Assembly (NCBI GenBank): GCA_023229175.1
Contig: JALNZV010000033.1
Location: forward strand, 1 to 20,030
Source of the DNA: Tissierellaceae bacterium
Lineage (GTDB): Bacteria > Bacillota > Clostridia > Tissierellales > Tissierellaceae
Length of the DNA stretch: 20,030 bases
Reading direction: 5' to 3'
The translations under genes were made by a program, and so were the position numbers. Below, piece after piece: positions 7,823 to 17,508 of this stretch. The notes under the pieces were generated by a model. That model had not been told where the DNA came from. It did not search any database and saw only the letters and a program-made list of their open reading frames with translations. The first letter of the stretch is position 1. Each line of letters opens with the position of its first letter.

Positions 7823-10531
7823 TTACCAGCCCTTCTCTAGCACTCTTCTCTTTTCCCTATTATCTAAAACTCTAGTGCAGGATTCCCAATTTATATGTCT
7901 CACATCATCATTGTATCTAGATTCAAAAGGATGCTTCTTAGGAACTTCATCTATTATTTGTAATGCTTTTTCTTCTTCACCTAAGGCAATATTAATCCAA
8001 ACATCTTCTAGAACATCTGGAAGTTGTCCAAATACATTGGTAATATTCTTTAATCTTTCAGATAATTTTTTATGAACCTTATCCTCTATAGAATCCTTAT
8101 ACCTCATATTGTAAATATAAATTGTGTCATATTGTTGCCCTATTCTTTGAATCCTACCCTTTCTTTGCTCTAATTTTGTTGGGTTCCAAGGTAAGTCAAT
8201 ATTTATCAATGAGCCTAAAGTTTGTAAGTTCAATCCTTCACTTGCTGCATCTGTTCCAACTAGTATCCTTACTTCTCTAGTTCTTACCATTTCCTTTATA
8301 ACTTCCTTATCCTTTACCTTGAACTTTCCATCTTCATATATTCCAGAAGCCGAACCCCCAGCATACAAGCCTATGATCTTTTCAGGAAATTCCTTAGACA
8401 ATTTATCTGCAATCCACCTTGCTGTAACTAGGTATTGGGAAAATATAATAGTTCCCCTTTCCATCCACTTTTCATTTTTTAATAAGTCAAGGGTCTTTTC
8501 ATATTTTGGATCTATAGCCTCTGTTGTTTCCAATGCTCTTACAAATTTTCTAAGTAAAATTGTTTCCTCTTCTGTTAAGTTTTTAATATCAGTTGGTTTC
8601 TTAATATCTTTCTCGTCCTTGTACTCTTCTTCTTGATCTTCAAAACTATTCTCCATATAGGTATTCCATTCGTTTAGCATCTTGTTTCCAGTACTTTTTC
8701 CTGCTTCTATGGAGCTCCCTATTCTCTTTAAAAGTAGAGTCTTTAAAAAGCCTGCCCCCTTGTTTCTTTTTCCTAAAATCTTACAAAATTCTTCTGCATA
8801 TTCATATGCCTCTTTTAAATAAGTGCTTAGAATAAGGGCATCATGATCTTCTTCTCCCAAGAGTTTTACATTTATCTTTTCTAAATATGCTTGTCCTGTG
8901 TCTGGATTAATTTTTTCCTCCAAATATTCTCTTTCTCTTCTGATTACATGTCTTATGTATGGATTATGATGACCGTAAAAACCATGGGATAGTATGTTAC
9001 CAATTGTTTGGTGCTCAGCATCATCCAGTTCATGAATTGTTTTCTTGAATACAAAGTCTTCGTCCTTCATATTCCCAGCCATTCTTAGGGTATCAAAAAA
9101 TGGTCCTTCATTTCTAGGGGGCAAAGGATTCCTAATCCAATCCCAGTTTTCAGGCAGGATATCAATTGTATCCTTACCCATAACCAAATTAAGTCCTTTT
9201 GAAATAAGACTTTTCTTCCTCCAATTGGAAGCAGGGCTTCCTAATACACTATCATTTCTTTGTGAAAGAATATTCATTAAATCCCACAGTTCTACAGGAT
9301 ACATTTGTATGGGAGTGGCTGTAGCCAGTAGCATTGATCTTGTTTTTAATGAGGCACTTAAGAGAAATTTGTATAGGTTATTTGGACTAGGGCTATGGTG
9401 CTCTTTTCCTTCACCTAAATTAGTTCTTCTTGCTCTATGGCACTCATCTACTATTATACATTCATATTCTTTTTCTAAAATTCTGCCTATGTGTTCTGAT
9501 TTAGCAACTATTAATCCTTGGGATATTATTCCAACCTTTCTTGGACATTTGGTCATGGATACCCCTCTATATTCCATACCATTTTCATCAACCCAAAATC
9601 TACCTTCCCATACAGCTGAAGGCATATCTAAGAGGTTATTCATTTCATCCTGCCACTGCCAAGTTAAAGTTTTAGGTACTATAATAAGTATAGGTTTATC
9701 CCCATATAAAGCCATAAGCTGGGCTGCCATGGCAAGTTGTATGGTTTTCCCAAGTCCTACTTGGTCAGCCAAGATATATCTAGCCCCATAGGGCTTCTTA
9801 TGATCTGCAAAGACCTTTTCTACAAAGTATTTTTGATGTTCCCACAAGCCTAATTGTTCTCTATATACTGGTGATTCTACTGCAACTGATGAGGGGTCTG
9901 GATCCTCATCTTTCCAATCTTCTACCCTATCAAGGATCTCTCTTTGAGAAATTCTTTTTATGTCTTCTATAATAAAGTCTGTTAAAGGAATAGCTGATTT
10001 ATCATTCCATAAGGAGTCAAATTCTTCCTGAACCCAATCTACTGCCTCTTTAGAATCATCTTCCCAAATCAATTCATAATTCAATTTCCAACCAGAGTAG
10101 GACTCATTGGCTGAGCCTAAAAAAGAAGTTTTTTCACCATTTGCTAAAGTTATAACACCAGCCTTACCATGAACTAGACCAAATCTTTCATTGGGAAGGA
10201 CACGAACTTCTAGCTTGCCTGAAGATAAAAGTTCATGAAGTTTTCTAAACCTAGAATGTGAGTTTTTTAATTCCTCTGGTTTAGAATCGCACCATTCCTT
10301 CCTTAAGGCTCCTTTTGCTAAATTTGCTGTTAATACATCTTCCTTGGACAAGTCTGAATTACATATAATCCTAGTTTTCCCTTCCATACTTTCAATATTT
10401 TCTCCTGCTACTTCTAATATAGAAGAAGAAAAATATCCGGCAATCCTATCATAGGACTTAGCATCTTTAAGCTTTTTATTAAGAAGAGAGTCAGATAAAG
10501 ACTCTCTTCTAGATGAATATCTATTAATCAT
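7823..10531 (-). CDS. PLD-nuclease/SNF2 helicase fusion of the Hma-like system
   Basis: 902 residues. The N-terminus holds a phospholipase-D type nuclease domain with one HKD motif: His121 and Lys123 in VHGKAGVITL, and GSANES at 139-144. A SNF2/Rad54-like superfamily-2 ATPase follows: Walker A DQVGLGKT (256-263), DECH box 362-365, LLATATP (motif III), and a C-terminal RecA lobe with IIFSQYLVT, VGTDAASEGLNLQ and QRKGRIQRIGQ (motifs V and VI). One HKD motif per chain implies dimerisation to form an active site. The start follows GGAG nine bases ahead and lies 12 bases after the methylase stop. In related defence loci such a helicase is thought to translocate along invading DNA while the PLD domain may cleave it. 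No catalytic residue looks missing. Confidence 0.95.
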   Translation of the reverse strand: MINRYSSRRESLSDSLLNKKLKDAKSYDRIAGYFSSSILEVAGENIESMEGKTRIICNSDLSKEDVLTANLAKGALRKEWCDSKPEELKNSHSRFRKLHELLSSGKLEVRVLPNERFGLVHGKAGVITLANGEKTSFLGSANESYSGWKLNYELIWEDDSKEAVDWVQEEFDSLWNDKSAIPLTDFIIEDIKRISQREILDRVEDWKDEDPDPSSVAVESPVYREQLGLWEHQKYFVEKVFADHKKPYGARYILADQVGLGKTIQLAMAAQLMALYGDKPILIIVPKTLTWQWQDEMNNLLDMPSAVWEGRFWVDENGMEYRGVSMTKCPRKVGIISQGLIVAKSEHIGRILEKEYECIIVDECHRARRTNLGEGKEHHSPSPNNLYKFLLSASLKTRSMLLATATPIQMYPVELWDLMNILSQRNDSVLGSPASNWRKKSLISKGLNLVMGKDTIDILPENWDWIRNPLPPRNEGPFFDTLRMAGNMKDEDFVFKKTIHELDDAEHQTIGNILSHGFYGHHNPYIRHVIRREREYLEEKINPDTGQAYLEKINVKLLGEEDHDALILSTYLKEAYEYAEEFCKILGKRNKGAGFLKTLLLKRIGSSIEAGKSTGNKMLNEWNTYMENSFEDQEEEYKDEKDIKKPTDIKNLTEEETILLRKFVRALETTEAIDPKYEKTLDLLKNEKWMERGTIIFSQYLVTARWIADKLSKEFPEKIIGLYAGGSASGIYEDGKFKVKDKEVIKEMVRTREVRILVGTDAASEGLNLQTLGSLINIDLPWNPTKLEQRKGRIQRIGQQYDTIYIYNMRYKDSIEDKVHKKLSERLKNITNVFGQLPDVLEDVWINIALGEEEKALQIIDEVPKKHPFESRYNDDVRHINWESCTRVLDNREKRRVLEKGW

Positions 10532-10543
10532 AAAATCACACTC

Positions 10544-13444
10544 CTAGACTCCATCATTTCTAAGGGCTTCTCTTAAGACCTTTGCATAGTATCCTGTTGA
10601 ATTCCAATGGTTCATATGATCTATATTTTCAACTCTTGATAGGAAATTTAATATTTCCATCATTAGGTTTTTCTTTTTCCAATATTCATTGTCCTCTTGG
10701 TAGAAGGTTCTTAAATAAGTTATACCTGCTGAAGCCTTATCCTCCGCTATAGAGTCATTTAAGGCTACTAAAAGATGTCTTGTCAAACTAGAGCCAAATC
10801 CATCTCCACCTATTTGCCTTCTCTTAAATTCATTTGCCGTCTTAAACCTAGCCTTGTTTGCAGATGTTGATTGGAACATATCTGTATAATCTGCAACTCC
10901 AAATCCTCTTGCTAACTCCTGGTAATCACCTATTTGATAGATATTATTCATCTCTAGCTCAAGACCTCTTATAAAAAATCTTTCTTCCTTAGATAGTTCT
11001 CTCCAGGAAAAGCTATCAAAACCCTCAGGTATTAAATAGTTGTAAGCAATATCCTGTGCCTTAGATATAAGTTCCTCTATAGGGTTGGTTTCTGTGCTAT
11101 CTCTGCCTTTTTCTAGCCAATAAGGTATATCTATACCAGCAATTTCTCTATAGGATGTTATTGCCTTTAATGTAGATGCATAGGAAGCCAATATAAAGTC
11201 AGCATCATTGAAGTCAGGATCATCCTTGTGATTTATGTCCTTCATAGAATCTATAGTTCTTTCAACCTCATATTTTATTTCATCATATAGTTCATCCTGA
11301 TAAATCTTTTCAGTTTCTGTTTGTTTTTTAAGTGTTAGTATAACAGTACCAGAAACATAGTTACCAGATTTTAAGCCTCCGCTAGCCGTTTCTGTGGATA
11401 TAGTCCAAGCTGATACAACCCTAAGGCCTGCAGACCAAAGTATCATGGCAAGCTCTGCCCATACTTTTACATCTTGATGGGTAAACATGACAACTTGAAC
11501 ACCATTATCTGGCATATGGTCATTTAAATTCCTATAAATTTCTATCATAGAATTATTAAAACTTTCTCCAGTCCCCTTAACAGCTAAGACCCTTTTTGAA
11601 TCCGTATACCATTCTGGAAAAGCTTTCTTTAATAAAACCCTATCCCAAGCTAAGAAAAACTCTGTTAGCTCATGATAGTTTACAGCATCTGCATAGGGTG
11701 GGTCTGTAATCCATATATCACATGTGTCAGATACATCTCTTGCGTCCTTAGTTTTTATATTAGATTCACTATCTATTATAAAATTATTTATGCTATAAAA
11801 CCAATTAGTAGTAAGTGATTTATATGTTCTAGAAGCATAATCATACATTGTGTTTAGAGCTTGATTAGTAAATACTGATTCCACTTTTTCATTTCCACTT
11901 CCAGCATGCCACATGCTTAATTTAGAGTTATGTGTTATTATTTTATTAACCCCCAACAAGCCCATTACCTTTTCCACCTGCCCACTAGCCTTCTCCTGAC
12001 TTAGCTTAGCAAACAGTCCATTTACCAAAAGTTGTCTAGGATTAAACAATTGATGCCAATATTGCCAACCTCTTTCTCTTTTCAATCTGGTTGTTTCGGC
12101 ACCATCTTCAATAATATCTGATGGAATATAACCTTGCTCCTGCCAATCGATGAATCTTTCACTTAAGATATCTATTACTCTCTCTTCTCTTTTTAAATCC
12201 TCTTCTCTTGGTGCTGCATAATACCTTCCTTCATTGGAGACATATCTTATGCAATAAAGCCTTTCTTGAAATACATCATCCTCTCTTGGAATAAATTCAT
12301 TTTTCTCCCAAAGTCTAAGCCCATATATAGTTTGTCCATCTGTTCTTCTATCACCCCTAAGGGCAGTTATGGGAGTCTCTAATTCACAGTGCGGGCAGTA
12401 CATATTGTTTCTTTTTACTGTAATCTTTCTATCAGCTTCTTTAAAATCATCCTTACTGGCATCCTGTACTAACTCTATATCAAACCCATCTTTGCCATTA
12501 TCCTTAAGTAAGACTACAGTTTTTGTTCCCCTCCCTATTACCCAGGAAGGTGCTAAAGGAACCCTGTATCCGCATTCTGGACACTTGGTCTCCATACAGT
12601 AGAGGTATGAATCTGCCCTGTGTCCTTCTTCATTATGTTCTATTCCCCATTCTGTAATCTGCTTGTCCACTTGATCATATACCTTTTCTTGGAAGATTCT
12701 TAACTTTTCTACCTCTTCATTACTTGCACCAGCAATGTTAAGTGATGCCCAGGTTAAAAGGGATGCTACTGGATTTAAATCTGAGGCATAAACATCTGCT
12801 CCTAATCTCCCTGCTTCAAAAGGGATAGACCCACCACCTGAAAATACATCCCCTATTTTAGGTCTATGTCCAAATCTTTTTATGCCTAATTCTTCTATTA
12901 AAGATTGAAAGGAATCTGCATTAGTTTCCAGATGTTCATTTATCTCCTTCCATTTATCTAAAGATAGATTCTCTATATGTTCTGGTCTAGAGCAATACTT
13001 AAGCCTATCATCATAGGACATTTGATTAAAGGCGTGCCTTTGTATTCTGTCCTTATCATCGTTGGAAAGTCCCCGTTTATATGTAGGAGATCCCTTTTTA
13101 TTTATCTCCATATATTTATCAATAAATTTTTCATCTGATACTTCATAAAGCTCTTTTTGGGTCAAGTTTTTAAACTTTCTAGCAAATAACCCATCATCAT
13201 CCATAGTCATTAATTTTAAAAATATTTCTCTGTCCTTATCTAAATCATCAGATACAGGCAAAAGAACTCCTAGTATAGTTGCCCTTACTAAAACCAAGGG
13301 CTTTCTTCCCCACCATTTGCCCAATCCTGTTAAGGTTTGTCCTAAATTTGCCATTCTTTCCTTATAACTTTCTTTTGATACTTTCGATACTGGAAATTGT
13401 ACTTCTATAAAAGATTTATTATAATCTAACAAGACTTCACCCAC
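10544..13444 (-). CDS. DUF1156 adenine-type DNA methyltransferase of the Hma-like system
   Basis: About 966 residues. Near the N-terminus is the DUF1156 signature LGKWWGRKPLVLVRATILG (42-60). SAM-binding motif I is GDVFSGGGSIPFEA (198-211) with acidic SDLNP (221-225), and the catalytic DPPY tetrad is at 581-584, typical of N6-adenine or N4-cytosine methylases. A zinc ribbon is inserted between them (Cys288, Cys291, Cys350, Cys353). The listed start is GTG at 13444, directly abutting AGAGGTG. A TTG at 13432 has better spacing from that same site and is an alternative. The upstream DUF3780 stop codon overlaps the ribosome site, so translation is probably coupled. Its expected role is self-DNA modification. 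Target sequence unknown. Confidence 0.94.
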   Translation of the reverse strand: MGEVLLDYNKSFIEVQFPVSKVSKESYKERMANLGQTLTGLGKWWGRKPLVLVRATILGVLLPVSDDLDKDREIFLKLMTMDDDGLFARKFKNLTQKELYEVSDEKFIDKYMEINKKGSPTYKRGLSNDDKDRIQRHAFNQMSYDDRLKYCSRPEHIENLSLDKWKEINEHLETNADSFQSLIEELGIKRFGHRPKIGDVFSGGGSIPFEAGRLGADVYASDLNPVASLLTWASLNIAGASNEEVEKLRIFQEKVYDQVDKQITEWGIEHNEEGHRADSYLYCMETKCPECGYRVPLAPSWVIGRGTKTVVLLKDNGKDGFDIELVQDASKDDFKEADRKITVKRNNMYCPHCELETPITALRGDRRTDGQTIYGLRLWEKNEFIPREDDVFQERLYCIRYVSNEGRYYAAPREEDLKREERVIDILSERFIDWQEQGYIPSDIIEDGAETTRLKRERGWQYWHQLFNPRQLLVNGLFAKLSQEKASGQVEKVMGLLGVNKIITHNSKLSMWHAGSGNEKVESVFTNQALNTMYDYASRTYKSLTTNWFYSINNFIIDSESNIKTKDARDVSDTCDIWITDPPYADAVNYHELTEFFLAWDRVLLKKAFPEWYTDSKRVLAVKGTGESFNNSMIEIYRNLNDHMPDNGVQVVMFTHQDVKVWAELAMILWSAGLRVVSAWTISTETASGGLKSGNYVSGTVILTLKKQTETEKIYQDELYDEIKYEVERTIDSMKDINHKDDPDFNDADFILASYASTLKAITSYREIAGIDIPYWLEKGRDSTETNPIEELISKAQDIAYNYLIPEGFDSFSWRELSKEERFFIRGLELEMNNIYQIGDYQELARGFGVADYTDMFQSTSANKARFKTANEFKRRQIGGDGFGSSLTRHLLVALNDSIAEDKASAGITYLRTFYQEDNEYWKKKNLMMEILNFLSRVENIDHMNHWNSTGYYAKVLREALRNDGV

Positions 13445-13446
13445 CT

Positions 13447-13989
13447 CTATAAGTCAAATAATTTTAATTGACTTTTATTTTTATCATCTATAGGATTTTC
13501 TGTAATAGCATACCTAATTGCTTTTCTCCAACCCCTTTTATCATCTGCATGACCTGTGGTAGCATTTGTCATAGTAAATAGCCACCATCTTTCTTCTCTA
13601 GAAAAACCTAGCCAGTTTCTTACGGCTGTTGGTATCAGGCTAGGATCAGAGTCTTCTATTGCCCATAAGAGAAGTATCATCTCTTTGCCAAGAAGCCTAT
13701 CTATGGGGTTGTCACCAATTTTAAATCTCCCTACCTTTATTTTATTGTTTTTTAAGGATTTATTTAATTCAGTTTGGATAGTATCTTTGACTAAATCCCA
13801 TTTATGTCTATCTAGTATAACTTTAGTATTATCATAATTTATTTCTGATTCTTGGACTTCCCCTTCATCCCAGTGAAATCTTTCATAGACCAAAACCTTA
13901 TCATTTTTACTTCTAGATATTCTTACTAAATAATGGTGTATAGTCTCCTCTGGGATATATCCAAATCCAAACCCTTGAATAGTTGACAC
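13447..13989 (-). CDS. DUF3780 antiphage-associated protein with C-terminal clamp-binding-like motif
   Basis: 180 residues, starting at GTG 13989 seven bases after GGGAGG; the overlapping ATG is out of frame. The sequence (IPEETIHHYLVRISRSKNDK, later WLGFSREERWWLFTMTNA and DDKRGWRKAIRYAITEN) fits DUF3780, a small protein found almost only between DUF499 and DUF1156 genes in defence loci. Biochemical function is unknown. The final residues QLKLFDL (174-180) match the bacterial beta-sliding-clamp binding pentapeptide QLxLF and sit at an accessible C-terminus. The gene overlaps its neighbours' signals: its ribosome site follows the DUF499 stop by a few bases, and its own stop overlaps the methylase ribosome site. 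Confidence 0.88.
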   Translation of the reverse strand: MSTIQGFGFGYIPEETIHHYLVRISRSKNDKVLVYERFHWDEGEVQESEINYDNTKVILDRHKWDLVKDTIQTELNKSLKNNKIKVGRFKIGDNPIDRLLGKEMILLLWAIEDSDPSLIPTAVRNWLGFSREERWWLFTMTNATTGHADDKRGWRKAIRYAITENPIDDKNKSQLKLFDL

Positions 13990-14001
13990 ATTAAAACCTC
14001 C

Positions 14002-17000
14002 CTACTGCCTAATTCTTCCTTTATAGTCTTCAATCTTCTCTTTTTTACTTGAAACCCACCTCTCAAAATCTTCTCCGGTTTCAAATATTATTTCATTGAT
14101 AGTCAAATTTACCTTATATTCTTTGTCTTTAAATAAATTTTTAATAATATGATTTAATTCATCAAGAATTTTTTTAGGACTATCTACAGTAAATTCCCCA
14201 CCTACCATAAATTGTATATATCCTTTCCCATGAAGTGAATCATCTGATATAACCAAGGTTAACCTAGATAGGGATGCGTTAAATTCTTCTAGTAGCTCTA
14301 GACCTTTAAAAGCATCCTTTGCATTATTAAATATTGTTGTATCAATTATTTTTAATTGTTTCTTTCTATCTATTTCAAACTTTTGTTCCTTAACTTCTAT
14401 TTGTATAGGTTCTGAAAATATGCCTAGTGCTTCGTTTACGGCTACGGCCTGTATAAATTTAGCACCCTCAGGTACTATAAAATCACCTTCAAAAACCCCT
14501 CCACTTTCTCTTGGGTTAGATCCATCTGTACTATATAATATTTTTACATTGTCTGCAGTTGCTTTTAATTCCATATATTGATTTCCATCTTTATCATAGG
14601 GCTTGTACTTAAGCTTTACATCTTTAGTCCATTCTACTGGGGCACCTGTTTCATGTTTTCCCTTACTATCTACACACAAAAATGATAGTTTTAATTCTTT
14701 AGTTTTAAAGTTTTCAATATCTTCTATTTTTAAGGAAGATTTTGTAGCTACTTGACCTATTTCATAATATATACTATCTCCATATTCAGGTACAAGCTTT
14801 AGTGTGACCTCCCCTGTATTTTCATCTTCATGAATTTGTATTACTGTTAAAGAAGTTTCTGGTGCTGGTGGCTCCTTGTCTATATAGCCTCCTGTCTCCA
14901 CCCATTCTCCCCTTCTAAGCATATTAGTCTTTAAGTCTTCTAAAGCATCTGGGTGATGCCATGACCAAGATGATAGACTAGCTGTTCTTTCTCTTATGGC
15001 ATTCCACGACATTTGTCTTTGTGTAAATATCCTATCCTCAAATTTCCCTCTAAAGTCACTGGCCTCAGTATTAGTATCAAACTTCTTTTCACTAATCAGC
15101 AAATTTTTAATTTGTTCTTCTAATACATAGTTGTTTTCCTCAAACTTCATGGTTATATCATCACTTACAAGCCCTGGTCTTTTTGGATAATAAAGAGTTA
15201 CAAAAGATTCCCTTAAGGCACTTATAAGCTCTAAATTAACCTTAGAAAAGAGATCTTGGGCCTGTTGATACTGAGGATCTGTTTCTGGTAACTTTTCTTC
15301 ATTTTTCATCTTATTTAAAATAGCATTTATTCCCGAATATTCTTTTCCCTTGGCTACAAGATTATCCATAGAATTCCTTTGCCCAGTTAAAAACATTACC
15401 CTATTTTTATAGGTAGAATCTTCATAAAATCTTTTTAAATCCTTATTTAATCCGGAAGAATCTGTACTTGGTTCAGTTAGAACAAGGGTAATCTTATCCC
15501 TAGATAAATCTATTTCATCTATGGATGGGAATACCTTAACTTCTTGATAGCAATGTTTTTGTTCTGGTTTAAACTTTTCTTCTAATATGTTCTTTATTGC
15601 TTGTTTCCCAAATTCATAAGAATAGCCATTTACTAAATCTATTAGCTCAGCATTAACATTTTTTACATCCTTAAAATATACTCTATTGGCTTTATCCTTG
15701 TATAGATACCAGGCCTTTGTGGAGAATTCCTCCAATCCTTGTTTTAATCCTGTAATATCTTTTCCTGGTCCTGCCATATAACCTATAACTTCTGGTACTG
15801 ATAAGCCTAATATGGCATTTGAAACATTACCTAGGGAGGATACTAAGATTAGTTTGCTAATATCCTGTAAATCTGTATTACCTATGCTATCATCCAAAAT
15901 TTCCGCTACTGAATTTCCTCCATCAGCTATATCATGGGATATAGCATTAGATATGCTCTCTTTTATCCCCTTAACAGCTATAACAGTTTGTCCATCATTT
16001 AGGTTTATATCGTAAGCATTAAGTAAGTATCTATTCTTAGCCTTCATTTCCCCCGTATATAAATCTTTTACCATCAATCTAGTAAGTCTAATATAACCCC
16101 TTGTTTGTTGGAAACCTGGGTTTTCCTTGAAGCGTGCAAAAAGATCTCTAATAGATGGATGAAATGGATATGATGCCTGAATCCCTCTAGCTATTTCATC
16201 TGCCGTAAAGTTTGTATAACCCATCTGCCTAGTTTCATTTATAGATTTTCTATAACCCTCTATAATTTTATTTATATTTTCTTGATTTCCTATTTCTTCA
16301 AATAATCTAGTTCTCAATATATTATATAGATCATCTGTATTTGCACCTACTGGCTCTATATTAATAGCAGACCTTCCTATTTCATTTTCCAATTCTTTAA
16401 AGGATCTTTGAAGCAATTGAGACCCCTCTTCATATGTAGCCTGTAAGTCAGATACTACTATGCATACATTGTATAGTTCTGCCTTGCCTACTGCATTAAA
16501 TAAATTGGCTAAGGCTGTGGTAGTTATATCAGCTAAAGTTCCCGTACCTATTGGTATTGCTCTAGCATTTTGCAAGTATGGAGGTAATTCATCAATTAAG
16601 ATTAGTGTTGGTTTGTCGCTTTTTAAAAGATTTATCCAAGCTGTTTGTCCAGGTGCCATTAGTGGTGAATAGTAATCTTTAAAATAATCTTTTTTCCCTA
16701 GTTGTTCAGCTATCTCTCCCCAAATACCAAATTTTAAATCTGATTCTCTTCCTGTATAGGATACAAGGTTGATTTCTTCTGTAAAACTCTTATACTTGCC
16801 TTTTAAAATAGAAGCCCTTATATCCTTATTCTTAGCTAAAACACCTAATGCCAACATATTATGGGTCTTACCTCCACCCATAGACTGAGTTAATTTAACA
16901 ACTCCACTAGCTGCTTTTCCTTCAAATCTCTTGAATGCTGTGTCAAATAGAAGTTGCATTCCATCTGTAATATAAGTTTCTTTGAAAAACTCTGTACCAT

Positions 17001-17103
17001 CTATAGAATTGTCTAATAGGTTAGAAAGATCTAATGTATCATCCCTCTTTGATTCATCAAATACACTTTCCCTTGGTTTACAAACTTCATATAATGTTTT
17101 CAA
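14002..17103 (-). CDS. DUF499 AAA+-type ATPase of the Hma-like system
   Basis: About 1033 residues from a TTG start at 17103, chosen because seven Gs (17110-17116) form a ribosome site six bases ahead; an ATG at 17118 overlaps that G run, and the frame extends to 17169. The N-terminus (LKTLYEVCKPRESVF, then GTEFFKETYITDGMQLLF) is typical of DUF499. Walker A is SMGGGKTH (residues 74-81) and Walker B is TLILIDELPP (Asp171, Glu172). Later regions include GFQQTRGYIRLTRLM, a sensor-like segment, and a C-terminal beta-rich part with KILYSTDGSNPRESGG, like chitobiase/Fn3-type repeats. It is the largest gene and the first structural gene of the operon. The family is assumed to power a DNA-sensing or restriction complex; direct data are lacking. 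Confidence 0.93.
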   Translation of the reverse strand: MKTLYEVCKPRESVFDESKRDDTLDLSNLLDNSIDGTEFFKETYITDGMQLLFDTAFKRFEGKAASGVVKLTQSMGGGKTHNMLALGVLAKNKDIRASILKGKYKSFTEEINLVSYTGRESDLKFGIWGEIAEQLGKKDYFKDYYSPLMAPGQTAWINLLKSDKPTLILIDELPPYLQNARAIPIGTGTLADITTTALANLFNAVGKAELYNVCIVVSDLQATYEEGSQLLQRSFKELENEIGRSAINIEPVGANTDDLYNILRTRLFEEIGNQENINKIIEGYRKSINETRQMGYTNFTADEIARGIQASYPFHPSIRDLFARFKENPGFQQTRGYIRLTRLMVKDLYTGEMKAKNRYLLNAYDINLNDGQTVIAVKGIKESISNAISHDIADGGNSVAEILDDSIGNTDLQDISKLILVSSLGNVSNAILGLSVPEVIGYMAGPGKDITGLKQGLEEFSTKAWYLYKDKANRVYFKDVKNVNAELIDLVNGYSYEFGKQAIKNILEEKFKPEQKHCYQEVKVFPSIDEIDLSRDKITLVLTEPSTDSSGLNKDLKRFYEDSTYKNRVMFLTGQRNSMDNLVAKGKEYSGINAILNKMKNEEKLPETDPQYQQAQDLFSKVNLELISALRESFVTLYYPKRPGLVSDDITMKFEENNYVLEEQIKNLLISEKKFDTNTEASDFRGKFEDRIFTQRQMSWNAIRERTASLSSWSWHHPDALEDLKTNMLRRGEWVETGGYIDKEPPAPETSLTVIQIHEDENTGEVTLKLVPEYGDSIYYEIGQVATKSSLKIEDIENFKTKELKLSFLCVDSKGKHETGAPVEWTKDVKLKYKPYDKDGNQYMELKATADNVKILYSTDGSNPRESGGVFEGDFIVPEGAKFIQAVAVNEALGIFSEPIQIEVKEQKFEIDRKKQLKIIDTTIFNNAKDAFKGLELLEEFNASLSRLTLVISDDSLHGKGYIQFMVGGEFTVDSPKKILDELNHIIKNLFKDKEYKVNLTINEIIFETGEDFERWVSSKKEKIEDYKGRIRQ

Positions 17104-17131
17104 CTTTATCCCCCCCATTATTTTAATTGCT

Positions 17132-17350
17132 TTATTTGCTCTCTTTTTGATTAGGGATATAATCAACAATATCCCCTATATTACATTCTAAAAACTCGCA
17201 TATTTTAGCCAATATATTCATACTTACGGGTTTGTTATTACTTAATTTGGAAAGTGTTGATGGGGTAAATCCTGCCCCATCTCTAAGGGCAACTTTATTC
17301 ATATCTTTATCTATTAATAATTTCCATAGTTTATTATATGACCATGACAT
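17132..17350 (-). CDS. XRE/Cro-type transcription regulator
   Basis: The 72-residue protein is almost entirely one Cro/CI-type helix-turn-helix: YNKLWKLLIDKDMNKVALRD, then GFTPSTLSKLSNNKPVSMNI and LAKICEFLECNIGDIVDYI. It belongs to the HTH_26-like small repressors. The ATG at 17350 follows AGAGGTG. It is the first gene of the operon, 28 bases ahead of the DUF499 start. Two inverted repeats lie on its own promoter, so it is probably an autorepressor that keeps the defence operon low until needed. Confidence 0.92.
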   Translation of the reverse strand: MSWSYNKLWKLLIDKDMNKVALRDGAGFTPSTLSKLSNNKPVSMNILAKICEFLECNIGDIVDYIPNQKESK

Positions 17351-17392
17351 TGTAACACCTCTATTCTTTATTATGAAATATTCATATGCTTA

Positions 17393-17446
17393 AACATATA
17401 CTTAAGGTATATGTTATTATACCATATTAATTATGTTGATAACATA
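17393..17446 (-). promoter_or_regulatory. Defence operon promoter with two operator-like inverted repeats
   Basis: On the minus strand an extended -10, TGGTATAAT, lies at 17416-17424, with a weak -35 (TGTTAT, 17439-17444) at 17-base spacing. One perfect inverted repeat, AACATATAC-N5-GTATATGTT (17393-17415), covers the expected transcription start. A second, TATGTT-GAT-AACATA (17432-17446), covers the -35. Both share the half-site TATGTT/AACATA, which suits binding by the XRE dimer encoded just downstream. Repression by blocking polymerase is inferred. Confidence 0.7.
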
Positions 17447-17508
17447 TATATTTACTTTAAAAAAGACTTTTAAGAAGTGTAAAGTTCATTATAAAACCAT
17501 AGATTCTA

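Noticed and set aside
9045..9791. Long plus-strand open frame (248 codons) inside the helicase gene
   Set aside because: It lies opposite a motif-complete SNF2 helicase, has low-complexity Ser/Leu/Ile composition and no ribosome site, so it is an antisense shadow.
7823..13444. DISARM or BREX identification
   Set aside because: A helicase, a methylase and a PLD domain are present, but DrmA/DrmB-type proteins, PglZ and BrxC/BrxL are not seen, while DUF499 and DUF3780 are.
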